Shown: positions 26,866 to 36,415, counted from the stretch's first letter. The stretch is DNA of 52,910 nucleotides from an uncultured Bacteroidota bacterium (GCA_902826165.1 CADEDV010000016.1:1-52910), one strand, 5' to 3'. A program made the numbers and translations. Notes: a model not told the origin generated them from the letters alone.

Positions 26866-28665
26866 TCATTTTTTGAAATGCGCAGCAATGATTTTCGCCT
26901 TTGCTTTACCTACCCATTTCGCTAATTCTTCTTCTGTTTGCTGACTTACATTCTTAACCGATCTCAGCTCTTTTAACAGCAAATCAGCCGTTGCTTTACC
27001 AATACCCGGAATATCTTCCAATTCGTTTTTAAAGGTTCCTTTACTGCGTTGCTGGCGATGAAACGTAATACCAAAACGATGTACTTCATCCCTGATGCGG
27101 CGGATCAGTTTCAGGCTTTCACTGTTGAAGGGTAGTTTCAGTGATTCCTGGTCACCGCTAAAGAATATTTCCTCTTCATTTTTAGCCAAACCTACCAGGG
27201 TTGTGCGGCCAACCAGCTCCAGTTCCCGAATCGCTTCCATAGCGGCGCTTAGCTGCCCCTTACCGCCATCAATTATGACCAACTGTGGGAAATCCTGTTT
27301 TTCTTCTTTAAGCCGCTTATATCGCCTGTAAACGGCTTCCTTCATCGTGGCAAAATCATTGATGCCCTCTACCGTTTTCACATTAAAATGACGGTAATCC
27401 TTTTTACTTGGTTCACCGTTCTTAAAACATACCATGGCGGATACCGGGTAGCTGCCCTGGAAGTTGGAGTTATCAAAACACTCGATATGCACCGGTGTCT
27501 CCTGTAACTGAAGATCGGATTGCAATTGCAGTAACAGGTTTGTTTTACTGTTTTGTTTCAGGTCCAGCTTTAACCGTTCTCTGCTGCGGATCTCTTCTAT
27601 AAAATAGTTGACATTTTTTTCTGAAAGTTCCAGTAGTTTTTTCCGGTCCCCGCCTTTAGGGACTGTTATAGTTACTTCGGTTTGCGGGAATTCAATGCTG
27701 AACGGAACTACAATCTCGGAGGCATCACTATTAAATGTTGTCCGAAGTTGCGCTACGGTGAAACTCAGTATTTCTTCAGGTGGCTCATCCAGGTGTGTCT
27801 CCACTTTATTGGTCTGTGTTTGTACAATGGTACCTTCTCTTACCATCAGGAAATTGACATAGGCAATATCTTTTTCTTTAACAATGGAGAATACATCCAT
27901 ATTACCCGTCTTTGCATTGGCAACAACTGACCTTGACTGGTAATTTTCGAGGAACTCGATCTTTTTCCGGGTCTGCTCTGCTTTTTCAAAGGCGAGGTTA
28001 GCAGCATGCCCTTTCATTTCTTCTTTAAAGTGGCGGATCACCGGTGACAGGCTTCCTTTTAAAAGATTTTTTAGTAATACTAAATTCTCTTTGTAATCTT
28101 CTGCTGTTTGCAACCCTTCACAGGGGCCTTTGCAATTACCCAAATGATATTCAAGACAAACTTTGAATTTTCCTTTTTGAATGTTTTTATCCGTGAGATT
28201 TAATGAACAGTTTCTCAACTGGATTGTTTGCTTGATGAATTCCATTAATTCCCGCACTCTTTTTACAGAAGTATACGGGCCGAGGTATTCAGACCCGTCC
28301 ATAATTTTCTTCCTGGTAAGAAAGACCCTGGGAAAAGGTTCATTCTTAATGACGATGAAGGGGTAGGTTTTATCATCTTTCAGGTTGATATTGAACCGCG
28401 GCTGAAATTGTTTAATCAACGAATTTTCGAGCAGAAAGGCATCCTGCTCTGAATCTACAATCGTGAATTCGATCCTGTTGATCCGCTGAACCAGTTCGTG
28501 TGTTTTATAGCTGGTAAATGTTTTGGTAAAATAGGAGCTGACCCTTTTGCGCAGATTTTTCGCCTTGCCAACATATAGCAATTCATTGCTGCTGTCAAAA
28601 TATTTATAGATACCCGGCTGATGCGGTATCGTGGTAGCGATATGTTGAAAATCGGCAGATGTCAT
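26866..28665 (-). CDS. uvrC: UvrABC system protein C (excinuclease)
   Basis: 599 residues. Makes the two incisions of nucleotide excision repair in the cytoplasm. The GIY-YIG nuclease begins at PHQPGIYKYFDSSNELLYVGKAKNLRKRVSSYF. A cysteine-containing KVCLEYHLGNCKGPCEG stretch, the UVR motif (LAFEKAEQTRKKIEFLENYQ), the RNase H-like endonuclease half (HIECFDNSNFQGSYPVSAMVCF, LVIIDGGKGQL, FRREVHRF-type segment DEVHRFGITFH) and the C-terminal helix-hairpin-helix (LEDIPGIGKATADLLLKELRSV) follow in order. Length is normal. The ATG overlaps the stop of the upstream lipoprotein gene by four bases (ATGA). Confidence 0.97.
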   Translation of the reverse strand: MTSADFQHIATTIPHQPGIYKYFDSSNELLYVGKAKNLRKRVSSYFTKTFTSYKTHELVQRINRIEFTIVDSEQDAFLLENSLIKQFQPRFNINLKDDKTYPFIVIKNEPFPRVFLTRKKIMDGSEYLGPYTSVKRVRELMEFIKQTIQLRNCSLNLTDKNIQKGKFKVCLEYHLGNCKGPCEGLQTAEDYKENLVLLKNLLKGSLSPVIRHFKEEMKGHAANLAFEKAEQTRKKIEFLENYQSRSVVANAKTGNMDVFSIVKEKDIAYVNFLMVREGTIVQTQTNKVETHLDEPPEEILSFTVAQLRTTFNSDASEIVVPFSIEFPQTEVTITVPKGGDRKKLLELSEKNVNYFIEEIRSRERLKLDLKQNSKTNLLLQLQSDLQLQETPVHIECFDNSNFQGSYPVSAMVCFKNGEPSKKDYRHFNVKTVEGINDFATMKEAVYRRYKRLKEEKQDFPQLVIIDGGKGQLSAAMEAIRELELVGRTTLVGLAKNEEEIFFSGDQESLKLPFNSESLKLIRRIRDEVHRFGITFHRQQRSKGTFKNELEDIPGIGKATADLLLKELRSVKNVSQQTEEELAKWVGKAKAKIIAAHFKK

Positions 28666-29246
28666 TGATCGGTGGGTTCATTCCAGATCACTTTTACGGT
28701 TGATATCTTTTCTTCCTCCCCGGGTAATTGCCTGATGGTGGTTACCTGGAAGCTGCGGTCAACCTGCCAGAGCATTCTTTTTTGTACGATGCTGTCTTTT
28801 GAGTTCAGGAGGTAATCAATATATAATGTCTTTACGATCGCATCGCTACCACCCAGGTTGGGTTTAACATGCATTTCCTGGCGTTGTATTACTGCTTTAG
28901 AAGGGTCTTCGGGTAAATAAGTAATGATCGCTCTGTCCATTCCTTCATCATAGCGGGATTCTTCCTTGTATTTCTTACGGTATTTTTTTTCAGCGATATC
29001 GGGCAGGTTGAGAAAATCTTTCGCTAACGATCTGAACTCCTCTCTTTTCACATAAGTGGTGTCGGTCGGGGTGCTGTCTATAATATCAAGTTTGATAATT
29101 GCATAAAGTGATGTATCCACACCGGCAATCTGGGAATTAATGTACGAATGGATAGAAATAAATTTCTTCGTTGCATCTTCTTCCTTGTTCTTGCAACTGG
29201 TGATCAGTAACGAGATTATAACAGCTAAAATGAGATTCTTTTTCAT
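28662..29246 (-). CDS. Lipoprotein of unknown function, coupled to uvrC
   Basis: 194 residues with a lipoprotein signal, MKKNLILAVIISLLITSCKNK (lipobox ITSC, lipidated C18). The mature part is rich in charged residues with a predicted alpha/beta pattern (EDPSKAVIQRQEMHVKPNLG, VDRSFQVTTIRQLPGEEEKISTVKVIWNEP). I do not recognise the family. Its stop overlaps the uvrC ATG (TCAT at 28662-28665 on the forward strand), so the two are co-transcribed and probably translationally coupled, without obvious functional relation. Confidence 0.75.
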   Translation of the reverse strand: MKKNLILAVIISLLITSCKNKEEDATKKFISIHSYINSQIAGVDTSLYAIIKLDIIDSTPTDTTYVKREEFRSLAKDFLNLPDIAEKKYRKKYKEESRYDEGMDRAIITYLPEDPSKAVIQRQEMHVKPNLGGSDAIVKTLYIDYLLNSKDSIVQKRMLWQVDRSFQVTTIRQLPGEEEKISTVKVIWNEPTDQ

Positions 29247-29275
29247 GCCCTAAAATTAGCGTAAAACAGAGCTTC

Positions 29276-29313
29276 AAAAAAAATCCCGGCAGCAGCAGAG
29301 TGCAAACCGGGAT
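29276..29313 (-). terminator. Terminator after the anti-sigma-like barrel gene
   Basis: On the minus strand ATCCCGG and CCGGGAT pair around a 17-base loop and are followed by eight T. It lies 30 bases after the stop at 29343. Confidence 0.75.
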
Positions 29314-29342
29314 ATCTTAACAAAGCGAGCAGTTAGTATCGG

Positions 29343-30791
29343 TTACTGATTCAGGGTAATACCGACTTTTAAACCAAAATCAAACAGATTTTCTTTCACC
29401 GGGTATTTATTTTCAAAGCTTGACCGGATCTGGTAGCGGATCTGTGGCCCTATCTGCCATTTTGTTTTACCAGTTCCATAACTCATGAAGGCTTCAAAGC
29501 TTGTATTCATATTCCAGTTTCGGGTCAGCGAAGGAACTTTCACATAATTTTTAAAATCAGTCGATAGCAAGTAAGTTCTGTCGCTGATGATATAAGTTGG
29601 CTGGATGGTAGCAGCAATACCAAAATAGTTGGCGTTGTTCTTACCTGGAATAAGTTTCACTTCCACGCCTACCGGAAGCGACGCAGAATAGTAAAGATTT
29701 TGTAACCAGTTAGCGTTATTGCCGCTCCGGGTGCGATAAGTTGTTTCTCTTGAAATGGAACTGTTGGATCCGGCATCCAGGGCAATGGTTGCGATTTCGC
29801 CGGGGTATGAATAAGCTTTGATGTCATAACGGCTTACATTAAACTGTAAGCCAGCTCTAACTTGTATGGCTTTTGTTAACGGGTACTTTGCTGCAAATCC
29901 CAGTTCCAGGCCGATATCGGGTTTGTGTACAACAACATTCCTCACATCATTATATGCAGCGAAAGCGGGGATATTGCCGGCGGAGGCTGCAGATTGTAAA
30001 AATCCTTTATTCTCTGACAGTTTTCGGTAGCTAACGGTGGGAGCAATGTATACCTGGTAAGCTATTTTTCTAGAAGGTTTGCTTTTTTTGAAACTATTGA
30101 CAACGCTTTCAATGGTCATGGGGTACTCAGCCATCTCCGTTGATTTAATCTGTGCAATGCTTTTTTCCTCAGCTTTTTTAGCGGCCTCGGGGACAGGTTG
30201 TTCTGTCATTAATTCTTTTTGTTTTGAAGCAACGGGAGAATATGACAGGCCTGAAACGGAGTTGTTTATGTACAGATCTTTACGGTTTTTATTGTCTTGC
30301 ATTGCCAGCACAGCCTTATTGGGCTCTGCTACAGCATCAGCAGCAGGTACTGCCGCAACTGTAACCTGCTGCTGCCCAGCAAGGAGATTGGTAATACCGG
30401 AATTATTGCTGGTATTAAAGGATTGCAGCTCTTTTGGGTGATTATTGTCAAAGTTCAGCGGATGGCTGATCGCTATATCAGAAGTTGGTTTGGATAAAGA
30501 AACTGGTTCTTTAGTTATTACTTGCTGATTGGATGTAAGGGGTAAGTTGCCTGTTGTTGCTGAATAGACTGGTTGAATTTGTTTGTTTGCAGGAGTGGTT
30601 AACATGACCAGGGCAACACCGGCACCCGTCAATAGTAATAGAAATGCAAGACCCCAGCCATACCATCTGCGGCGTGTATGTAATGCTTTATCAATGCCCA
30701 CCCACACTTTATCGGAAGGAAACATCCGGTATTGGTCTGCATTCTGCTTTACAAACTGCTCAAAATCCCTGTTGTTATAATTACTCTCCAT
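29343..30791 (-). CDS. Membrane protein joining an anti-sigma-like N-terminus to a barrel-like C-terminus
   Basis: 482 residues. Residues 1-42 are a charged cytoplasmic segment (FEQFVKQNADQYRMFPSDKVWVGIDKAL) preceding one helix at about 44-64, the layout of sigma-regulator membrane proteins. Residues 65-240 are Ser/Thr/Asn/Lys rich and look disordered. The last 230 residues look like an outer-membrane beta-barrel (VYIAPTVSYRKL, IGLELGFAAKYPL, IQVRAGLQFNVSRYDI, WQIGPQIRYQIRSS, FDFGLKVGITLN). It follows an ECF sigma gene by 35 bases on the same strand, so a role in controlling that sigma factor is plausible but inferred. How an inner-membrane anchor and a barrel coexist in one chain is unclear. 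Confidence 0.65.
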   Translation of the reverse strand: MESNYNNRDFEQFVKQNADQYRMFPSDKVWVGIDKALHTRRRWYGWGLAFLLLLTGAGVALVMLTTPANKQIQPVYSATTGNLPLTSNQQVITKEPVSLSKPTSDIAISHPLNFDNNHPKELQSFNTSNNSGITNLLAGQQQVTVAAVPAADAVAEPNKAVLAMQDNKNRKDLYINNSVSGLSYSPVASKQKELMTEQPVPEAAKKAEEKSIAQIKSTEMAEYPMTIESVVNSFKKSKPSRKIAYQVYIAPTVSYRKLSENKGFLQSAASAGNIPAFAAYNDVRNVVVHKPDIGLELGFAAKYPLTKAIQVRAGLQFNVSRYDIKAYSYPGEIATIALDAGSNSSISRETTYRTRSGNNANWLQNLYYSASLPVGVEVKLIPGKNNANYFGIAATIQPTYIISDRTYLLSTDFKNYVKVPSLTRNWNMNTSFEAFMSYGTGKTKWQIGPQIRYQIRSSFENKYPVKENLFDFGLKVGITLNQ

Positions 30792-30826
30792 AACCAGTCA
30801 GTAATTTAGGATACGTATTATGTTAG

Positions 30827-31408
30827 TTATCTCTGGCTAACGGCGGCAAGCCAATCAGTCTGTTGTTTTGGTTTCAGCAATATTCTTTTCCGTACTAATA
30901 TATCTTCCAGCATAGCCCTTGCCCTGGTGTACTGGCTGCGGCTGGTACTTTCTTCAATATCCAGCATGCCGGCAATTTCCCTGTGGCTGTAGCCTTCGAC
31001 CGCATACAGGTTCAGAACAGTCCGGTAACCGATTGGCAAAAGGCGGATACATTCAACTACCTGCTTTGCCTGGATGATAGCGGAAACACTCTCTTCCCTA
31101 ACCTGTACTCCCGTTGCGTGGATAATGTCCACACTTTCACTGAACTTCTTATTCTTTTTGAGGATGTTGATACAGGTATGAACGATTATCCGGCGAATCC
31201 AGCCTTCAAATGCGCCCCTGTTTTCGAAAGTATGTATCTGTAAAAAGACCTTGATAAAGCCTTCCTGCAACATATCTTCCGCATCCTCCCGGTTGTGTGC
31301 AAAACGATAACAAACGGCCAGCATTTTGGGGCTGTACCGGTTGTACAACTCCCGCTGAGCAGTGGTATCATTATTCAAACATCCTTTTAAGATGGCTTCC
31401 TCGGTCAT
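30827..31408 (-). CDS. ECF-type RNA polymerase sigma-70 factor
   Basis: 193 residues with the two sigma domains of the ECF group. Region 2 (about 18-85) holds RELYNRYSPKMLAVCYRFAHNREDAEDMLQEGFIKVF, the core-binding and -10-reading helices. Region 4 (about 127-175) holds LPIGYRTVLNLYAVEGYSHREIAGMLDIEESTSRSQYTRAR, the helix-turn-helix for the -35. There is no region 1.1 or 3. The next gene on the strand is an anti-sigma-like membrane protein, the usual pairing for such factors. The stimulus and regulon are unknown. A bidirectional terminator insulates it from the TonB receptor gene upstream. Confidence 0.92.
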   Translation of the reverse strand: MTEEAILKGCLNNDTTAQRELYNRYSPKMLAVCYRFAHNREDAEDMLQEGFIKVFLQIHTFENRGAFEGWIRRIIVHTCINILKKNKKFSESVDIIHATGVQVREESVSAIIQAKQVVECIRLLPIGYRTVLNLYAVEGYSHREIAGMLDIEESTSRSQYTRARAMLEDILVRKRILLKPKQQTDWLAAVSQR

Positions 31409-31523
31409 AAATTCCCTTTGGTTGCCTGTAATTTAGACAATTTTCAGGTACAAATGCTGCACGGGATTGTAAAATTTGGGGGATAAAAATGCCCGGGCCA
31501 GGTACAAAAAACCGGGGTTCGAT

Positions 31524-31561
31524 AAAACATAAAGCCTGTCAAAAGACAGGCTTTATGTTTT
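31524..31561. terminator. Terminator between the haem-type TonB receptor and the sigma factor
   Basis: Two perfect 17-base arms (31524-31540 and 31545-31561) around an AAAA loop; the outer arms are A/T rich and can act in either direction. It lies 7 bases after the receptor stop. Confidence 0.93.
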
Positions 31562-31567
31562 GGAGGA

Positions 31568-33790
31568 TTATAAATTAGCTCTCAATGCAACAATGAAATT
31601 TCTTCCCGGTGCTGAAAATCCAGAGGCGAAATAGCGGTAGTTCCTGTCAAAAATATTTTCAATACCAAGTTGTAAGACCAGGTATTTCCCTACAGGATGG
31701 CTGGCTCTCCAGTTAAGGGTGAACCAGGCGGGCATGCCTGCTGCGGTGGCATATTGGCCATTATCTTCCCCGTTGGGGTTATAATCTTTGATCCTTTTCC
31801 AGCCATTGAACATGGCAAAAAGTTCCATATTGATCCCTGATTTCTTGTACGTAAATCCGGATTTACCAAATACAGGCGGAATGTGATCTAATGGGGTTTT
31901 GCTCCCGTCAGGATTTTTGAAACGGCCATATGTATAACTGACCGTATTCTCAAACGATATCTCAGTTGACAATACAGCTTTCAGGCGGGCATTAAAACCA
32001 ACTATATAGGCTTTGTTTACATTCTGGTTGGCAAAAACGGCCGATTTAATACCATTATAAACAACAGAGTCCTGTCCATTCAGCTTAAAAGGAGCAGGTG
32101 CTATCGCATTTCTGAATAAAGTATAGAAGCCGGTGAATTCAAACTGTACCTTATTGTTAATGTTCTGCGTCAGACCCAAGTCGAAATTATAAGTGTATTC
32201 CGGTTTGATATCGGGGTTGGGAACGATCAGCCTGCGGGTAGCGGTACTTGATTCGAAGATTCTCGCCAGGTCATCAATATTAGGTGCCCGGAAGCCGGAT
32301 GAGATATTGGCGGTGATCCGGCCGCCTTCTGCAGGCATATAAACAAGCCCGACATTACCGGTAACAGCAAAAGGGTTTTGTTCTATTTCTGTAAAAGGAA
32401 AATTGAAGAACGAGTTATCAATTATGCTGGACCGGAGGCTGATAGTTTGTAAACGGATCCCATCGTTCAATACCAGCTTCCCGCCTTTCATTTTTAACAG
32501 GTGCTGGGCAAATACACCAAAATAATTCATGTTGTTCTTGCCATCCGGATAACGGGTATCCAGTTTGGATACTGCACCGGTATTGATGTTGGTTCTCGTG
32601 GCTGTTGATTGGAGGTCATTTAATTGACCGTCGATACCGAGGACCAGTTCATGGTTACCCCATGTTTTTTTTCCATCCACATTAAAGGCTGCTACTTTCA
32701 GATTTTCCACCCTGCTGTCAAGCCGGTCGTAACGGCGGTATTCCCGCTGGTTACGGCTTTCTTCTATATCCTGGTAGTTCAGGTTGACCCTGAATTCATC
32801 CAGGAAACCTAGTTTTTTAGCGTTTAATTCATAAGCTCCCAGTAATCGTTTTTGCGGGCCGTAATACCATTCCGCATAACGAAGTGTTGTTCCAATAGCT
32901 GCATTAAAATAACGCTTGTCCTGCAGCCTGTCATAGCGGGGTACATCCGATGAATTGGATAACTGGAAATTTAGAGTATGAGATACTTTTTCATTTTGTT
33001 TGTATAACAATTTTTGGGTGATATCCCATTGCTTATAGCCCGAAAATTCCTGCACCCTGCTGTCATTGTTCCCGGTTACATAATCAATTCCGTCAATATT
33101 CCGGATCACAGAATCACGGCGGCCAAAGTTGGGATACTTATTGGGGTAATGAGTACCCATTTTCATATCGCCAAAATCGCTGTAGTTATAAGATTGTAAC
33201 CATCCGAATTTCTTACCACCGAGGCTAACGTCAACATGCCCGGTCTTTTCTTTATTGGCAGAACTGTAACGGGTAAAAGCAGTACCACTGAGTTTTAATT
33301 GACCGGTTGGGGATAGTTTAGGAGATTTGCTTCTGAAATTAACCACGCCACCTAAGGCATCACTGCCATAGATCGTGGAAGAAGGGCCTTGCATGACTTC
33401 TACCGATTCAAGCATGTTCTGATCAACCGTAATTACATTTTGTAAATGGCCGGCCCTGTAAATAGCATTATTCAGCCGGATGCCATCAACGACCAGTAAA
33501 ACACGGCTTGCTTCAAAACCACGAATGACCGGGCTGCTGCCACCCTGCTGGCTTTTTTGAACGAATACATTTCCCGTGGCGATCAGGAGGTCCCCGGTAT
33601 TTTGTGCATTTACCTTAGCAATAGTCTTGCTGCTGATGACATCAATTTTTTGGGCGATATTTTTTTTCTTTTCTGCGAATTTGTTGGAATAGACGGTTAC
33701 TTCATCCAGGTTCTTTTCAGTGGTATCTGCCTGGCTGAATGATATAATAGTAACACATAGCAATGCTGAAAGCATTGTATACTTTCTCAT
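31568..33790 (-). CDS. TonB-dependent receptor, haemoglobin/transferrin-type
   Basis: 740 residues. Signal peptide (MRKYTMLSALLCVTIISFSQA), TonB-box-like LDEVTVYSNKFAEK, and a plug with SSPVIRGFEASRVLLVVDGIRLNNAIYRAGHLQNVITVDQ (quoted in part) and SVEVMQGPSSTIYGSDALGGVVNF, which match the haemoglobin/transferrin/lactoferrin receptor group well. The barrel ends FIVALRANL. The likely ligand is haem or a haem/iron protein, supported by the haem-binding-domain gene two genes upstream in the same array. The exact ligand is inferred. Confidence 0.85.
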   Translation of the reverse strand: MRKYTMLSALLCVTIISFSQADTTEKNLDEVTVYSNKFAEKKKNIAQKIDVISSKTIAKVNAQNTGDLLIATGNVFVQKSQQGGSSPVIRGFEASRVLLVVDGIRLNNAIYRAGHLQNVITVDQNMLESVEVMQGPSSTIYGSDALGGVVNFRSKSPKLSPTGQLKLSGTAFTRYSSANKEKTGHVDVSLGGKKFGWLQSYNYSDFGDMKMGTHYPNKYPNFGRRDSVIRNIDGIDYVTGNNDSRVQEFSGYKQWDITQKLLYKQNEKVSHTLNFQLSNSSDVPRYDRLQDKRYFNAAIGTTLRYAEWYYGPQKRLLGAYELNAKKLGFLDEFRVNLNYQDIEESRNQREYRRYDRLDSRVENLKVAAFNVDGKKTWGNHELVLGIDGQLNDLQSTATRTNINTGAVSKLDTRYPDGKNNMNYFGVFAQHLLKMKGGKLVLNDGIRLQTISLRSSIIDNSFFNFPFTEIEQNPFAVTGNVGLVYMPAEGGRITANISSGFRAPNIDDLARIFESSTATRRLIVPNPDIKPEYTYNFDLGLTQNINNKVQFEFTGFYTLFRNAIAPAPFKLNGQDSVVYNGIKSAVFANQNVNKAYIVGFNARLKAVLSTEISFENTVSYTYGRFKNPDGSKTPLDHIPPVFGKSGFTYKKSGINMELFAMFNGWKRIKDYNPNGEDNGQYATAAGMPAWFTLNWRASHPVGKYLVLQLGIENIFDRNYRYFASGFSAPGRNFIVALRANL

Positions 33791-33840
33791 AATAAAAGAG
33801 GTTTGATTGAATAATTTAAAAATGATCTTTTTTACTCAGA

Positions 33841-34347
33841 TCATACCTGCGGGGGAGGAGTGAGAATTACCTTGTAGCTGTCGGGAAGAGCTGGTGTTAT
33901 TAATGCCGGAATGGTTTCCTTACGTATATTGCCCGTTAATCCATCGGGGCTGTTTGCAGCAAGTGTGCATTGAAGTGAGAAAATCAGCTGCACCAGGAGC
34001 TGGTTCCGTTGCGGGGCATTTTTATTCCAGCCTTCTGTTAATTGTTTTTTTAATGCTGTTTCCTGGTCATCAAAAAAACCGGTGAAAGTAGTAAGGCCAT
34101 CCCGGGATATCATTGTTTTGATGTCGAACATTCTGCCGTGTACAAAAATCTCTTTCCCTTTTTTTACCCAATGGATATCGTTATCAGGAATAACGAGTAC
34201 CTGTTTAGGAATATCTTTTTCAAGCTCTTCTTTCATTTCGTGGCGGATAGCCTCCTGCCGGATAATAAAAATGAAAACAAACAACCAGGGAGTAGTTCCC
34301 AGCAGCATAAACAAAATACCGGCTATTTTTTTGGTTGCAGTTCTCAC
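33841..34347 (-). CDS. Membrane-anchored protein of unknown function
   Basis: 168 residues with an N-terminal anchor (about 8-29, IAGILFMLLGTTPWLFVFIFII) followed by a charged periplasmic domain (RHEMKEELEKDIPKQVLVIPDNDIHWVKKGKEIFVHGRMFDIKTM). I do not recognise a named domain, but small anchored proteins with a HxxWxKKGKE-like motif are seen beside metal or haem receptor genes in this phylum. It sits 28 bases after the haem-binding-domain gene and 50 before the TonB receptor, on the same strand. A role in the uptake system is inferred from position only. Confidence 0.65.
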   Translation of the reverse strand: MRTATKKIAGILFMLLGTTPWLFVFIFIIRQEAIRHEMKEELEKDIPKQVLVIPDNDIHWVKKGKEIFVHGRMFDIKTMISRDGLTTFTGFFDDQETALKKQLTEGWNKNAPQRNQLLVQLIFSLQCTLAANSPDGLTGNIRKETIPALITPALPDSYKVILTPPPQV

Positions 34348-34375
34348 TATCAGTCAATGTGCTTTATGTAAGGCA

Positions 34376-34861
34376 CTATTTTTTTCGTTTCAGGCTGTCA
34401 ATGGGGTATTTTGATTCCATGTCTTTCATCACAGTTTCCGCCCAACCCGTCAGTTTCGCTTTTTCCTCATTGGTAAGTTTTGCATCTTTATGCACCCAGG
34501 TATAAGATTCTAATGGCATTTCACCCTCTTTCACCATTTCTATCGTTTCCTCCATTTTGTGGTATTGGTAGCGAAGTGATTTGTGTGTATACTCGTCAAA
34601 GTTGATGTGCTTCTTTCCGTCATTCACATGATCGGTCAGCCACCAGTCTATGGGTTGTATTTTTGCATACCAGGGATATACCGTGTTATTGCTATGGCAA
34701 TCATTGCAGGCCTTTGCTAAAATTGATTTTACATCTCCGGGTACTGAATAGGCATTGCCAATATAGTTAGGTTGCGGACCCTCCGCCATATTTTTCTTGG
34801 GATGAATGAACTGGATAACTATAAAGGCTGCGAGCAGAACCAGTAATATTTTTTTCAGCAT
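34376..34861 (-). CDS. Haem-binding domain protein (c-type, CxxCH)
   Basis: 161 residues with one N-terminal anchor or signal (about 3-19). The CNDCH motif (C52, C55, H56) marks covalent haem attachment, and MPLESYTWVHKDAKLTNEEKAKLTGW is the conserved distal part of the Haem_bd family, with Met in GEMPL as a likely axial ligand. YPWYAKIQPIDWWLTDHV between them is a family hallmark. The protein should face the periplasm. It lies 21 bases after gpmI and upstream of the haem-type TonB receptor, which suggests a haem-handling array. Confidence 0.88.
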   Translation of the reverse strand: MLKKILLVLLAAFIVIQFIHPKKNMAEGPQPNYIGNAYSVPGDVKSILAKACNDCHSNNTVYPWYAKIQPIDWWLTDHVNDGKKHINFDEYTHKSLRYQYHKMEETIEMVKEGEMPLESYTWVHKDAKLTNEEKAKLTGWAETVMKDMESKYPIDSLKRKK

Positions 34862-34882
34862 AGAAAATGTGTTTCTCTAAAG

Positions 34883-36415
34883 TTATACTTTATCAATTAA
34901 AATTTCTCCCGTCATTTCTTTAGGAATGGGGAGCTTCATCATGGTAAGAATAGTGGGGGCAATATCTCCCAGTTTACCGGGTTTAATAGCCCCTCTCCAG
35001 GCCTTGTCAATAATAAAGAAAGGAACCGGGTTCAACGTATGTGCTGTATTGGGCGATCCGTCTTCATTGATCAGGTAATCAGAGTTACCATGATCAGCTG
35101 TCAGGAATACAGCATAGTCACTTTCCAATGCAGCTGTTACAACCCGTTCTACACATTTATCTACGGTTTCGACGGCTTTAATTGCTGCCGCCCACACACC
35201 GGTATGGCCAACCATATCAGCATTGGCAAAATTGAGGCAAATGAAGTCGGCGGTTTTATTTAGTATCTCCGGAACAATTGCATCGGTTACTTCAAAAGCA
35301 CTCATCTCGGGTTGCAGATCGTAGGTAGCCACTTTAGGCGATTGTACCATTAATCTTTTCTCCCCTTCAAAAGGTACTTCCCGTCCGCCACTGAAGAAGA
35401 AACTCACATGCGGGTATTTCTCTGTTTCAGCAATACGGATCTGTTTCAATCCATTTTGCTGTAAGATCTCACCTAATGTATTATTGAGATTATCATTTTC
35501 AAAAACGACATATACATTTTTATAGGTCTTATCATATTCCGTCATCGTGGTATAATGAAGCGATAAGTGCTTCATGTCAAATTCAGGCAGATCCATTTGA
35601 GTAAGTACCTGGGTGATCTCCCGGCAACGGTCCGTCCGGAAGTTGAAGCAAAGAGCCACATCTCCATCAGCTATTGTAGCTAATGGCTGCTGGTTCTCGT
35701 CTACGATGACCGTTGGTTTGATAAACTCATCCGTGATATTACCAGTATAAGAGTTCTCAACAGCCTGGATAACATCCGTGGCTTTGGCACCTGCACCTTT
35801 TACCAAAGCATCATAGGCCAGTTTCACTCTTTCCCATCTTTTATCACGGTCCATGGCATAATAACGGCCACTTACGGTAGCAATTTTCCCGACACTGGTA
35901 TTTAAATGCGCCTGCAGTTCAGTAATAAAACCTAATCCGCTTTTTGGGTCACAATCACGACCATCGGTAAAGGCGTGAATGAACACCTGTTGCAAGCCTT
36001 CCGCTTTGCAAACATCAACGATTGCCTTCAGGTGGTTAATATGTGAATGCACGCCGCCATCACTCACCAGCCCCAGCAAATGAAGGGGTTTGTTATTCAT
36101 CTTAGCATACTTTACTGAAGCCAGCAAGGTCTCATTCTTAGCAAAAGAACCATCTCTCACAGCTACATTGATCCTTTGCAGCTCCTGGTAGACTACCCGG
36201 CCGGCACCCAGGTTCAAGTGACCCACTTCTGAATTGCCCATTTGCCCGTCAGGCAATCCAACGGCTTCCCCGCAGGTAACCAGTGTTGTGTTTGGATATT
36301 TGGCATACAATGATTTAGTAAAAGGGACATTGGCGTGTTGAATAGCGTCGGCTGATGCAACTTTGCCCAATCCCCAGCCGTCCATGATGACCAGAATTAC
36401 ACGTTTTTGTGACAT
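34883..36415 (-). CDS. gpmI: 2,3-bisphosphoglycerate-independent phosphoglycerate mutase
   Basis: 510 residues. Interconverts 3- and 2-phosphoglycerate in glycolysis and gluconeogenesis in the cytoplasm using two Mn ions and a phosphoserine intermediate. MDGWGLG (D12) and QMGNSEVGHLNLGAGR with the nucleophile S62 are at the N-terminus, DGRDCDPKSG and FRTDRCREITQ bind substrate, and ADMVGHTG with TADHGNSDYL supply the remaining metal ligands. Length is exactly typical. It heads a four-gene leftward array, though it may simply share the promoter. Confidence 0.97.
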   Translation of the reverse strand: MSQKRVILVIMDGWGLGKVASADAIQHANVPFTKSLYAKYPNTTLVTCGEAVGLPDGQMGNSEVGHLNLGAGRVVYQELQRINVAVRDGSFAKNETLLASVKYAKMNNKPLHLLGLVSDGGVHSHINHLKAIVDVCKAEGLQQVFIHAFTDGRDCDPKSGLGFITELQAHLNTSVGKIATVSGRYYAMDRDKRWERVKLAYDALVKGAGAKATDVIQAVENSYTGNITDEFIKPTVIVDENQQPLATIADGDVALCFNFRTDRCREITQVLTQMDLPEFDMKHLSLHYTTMTEYDKTYKNVYVVFENDNLNNTLGEILQQNGLKQIRIAETEKYPHVSFFFSGGREVPFEGEKRLMVQSPKVATYDLQPEMSAFEVTDAIVPEILNKTADFICLNFANADMVGHTGVWAAAIKAVETVDKCVERVVTAALESDYAVFLTADHGNSDYLINEDGSPNTAHTLNPVPFFIIDKAWRGAIKPGKLGDIAPTILTMMKLPIPKEMTGEILIDKV

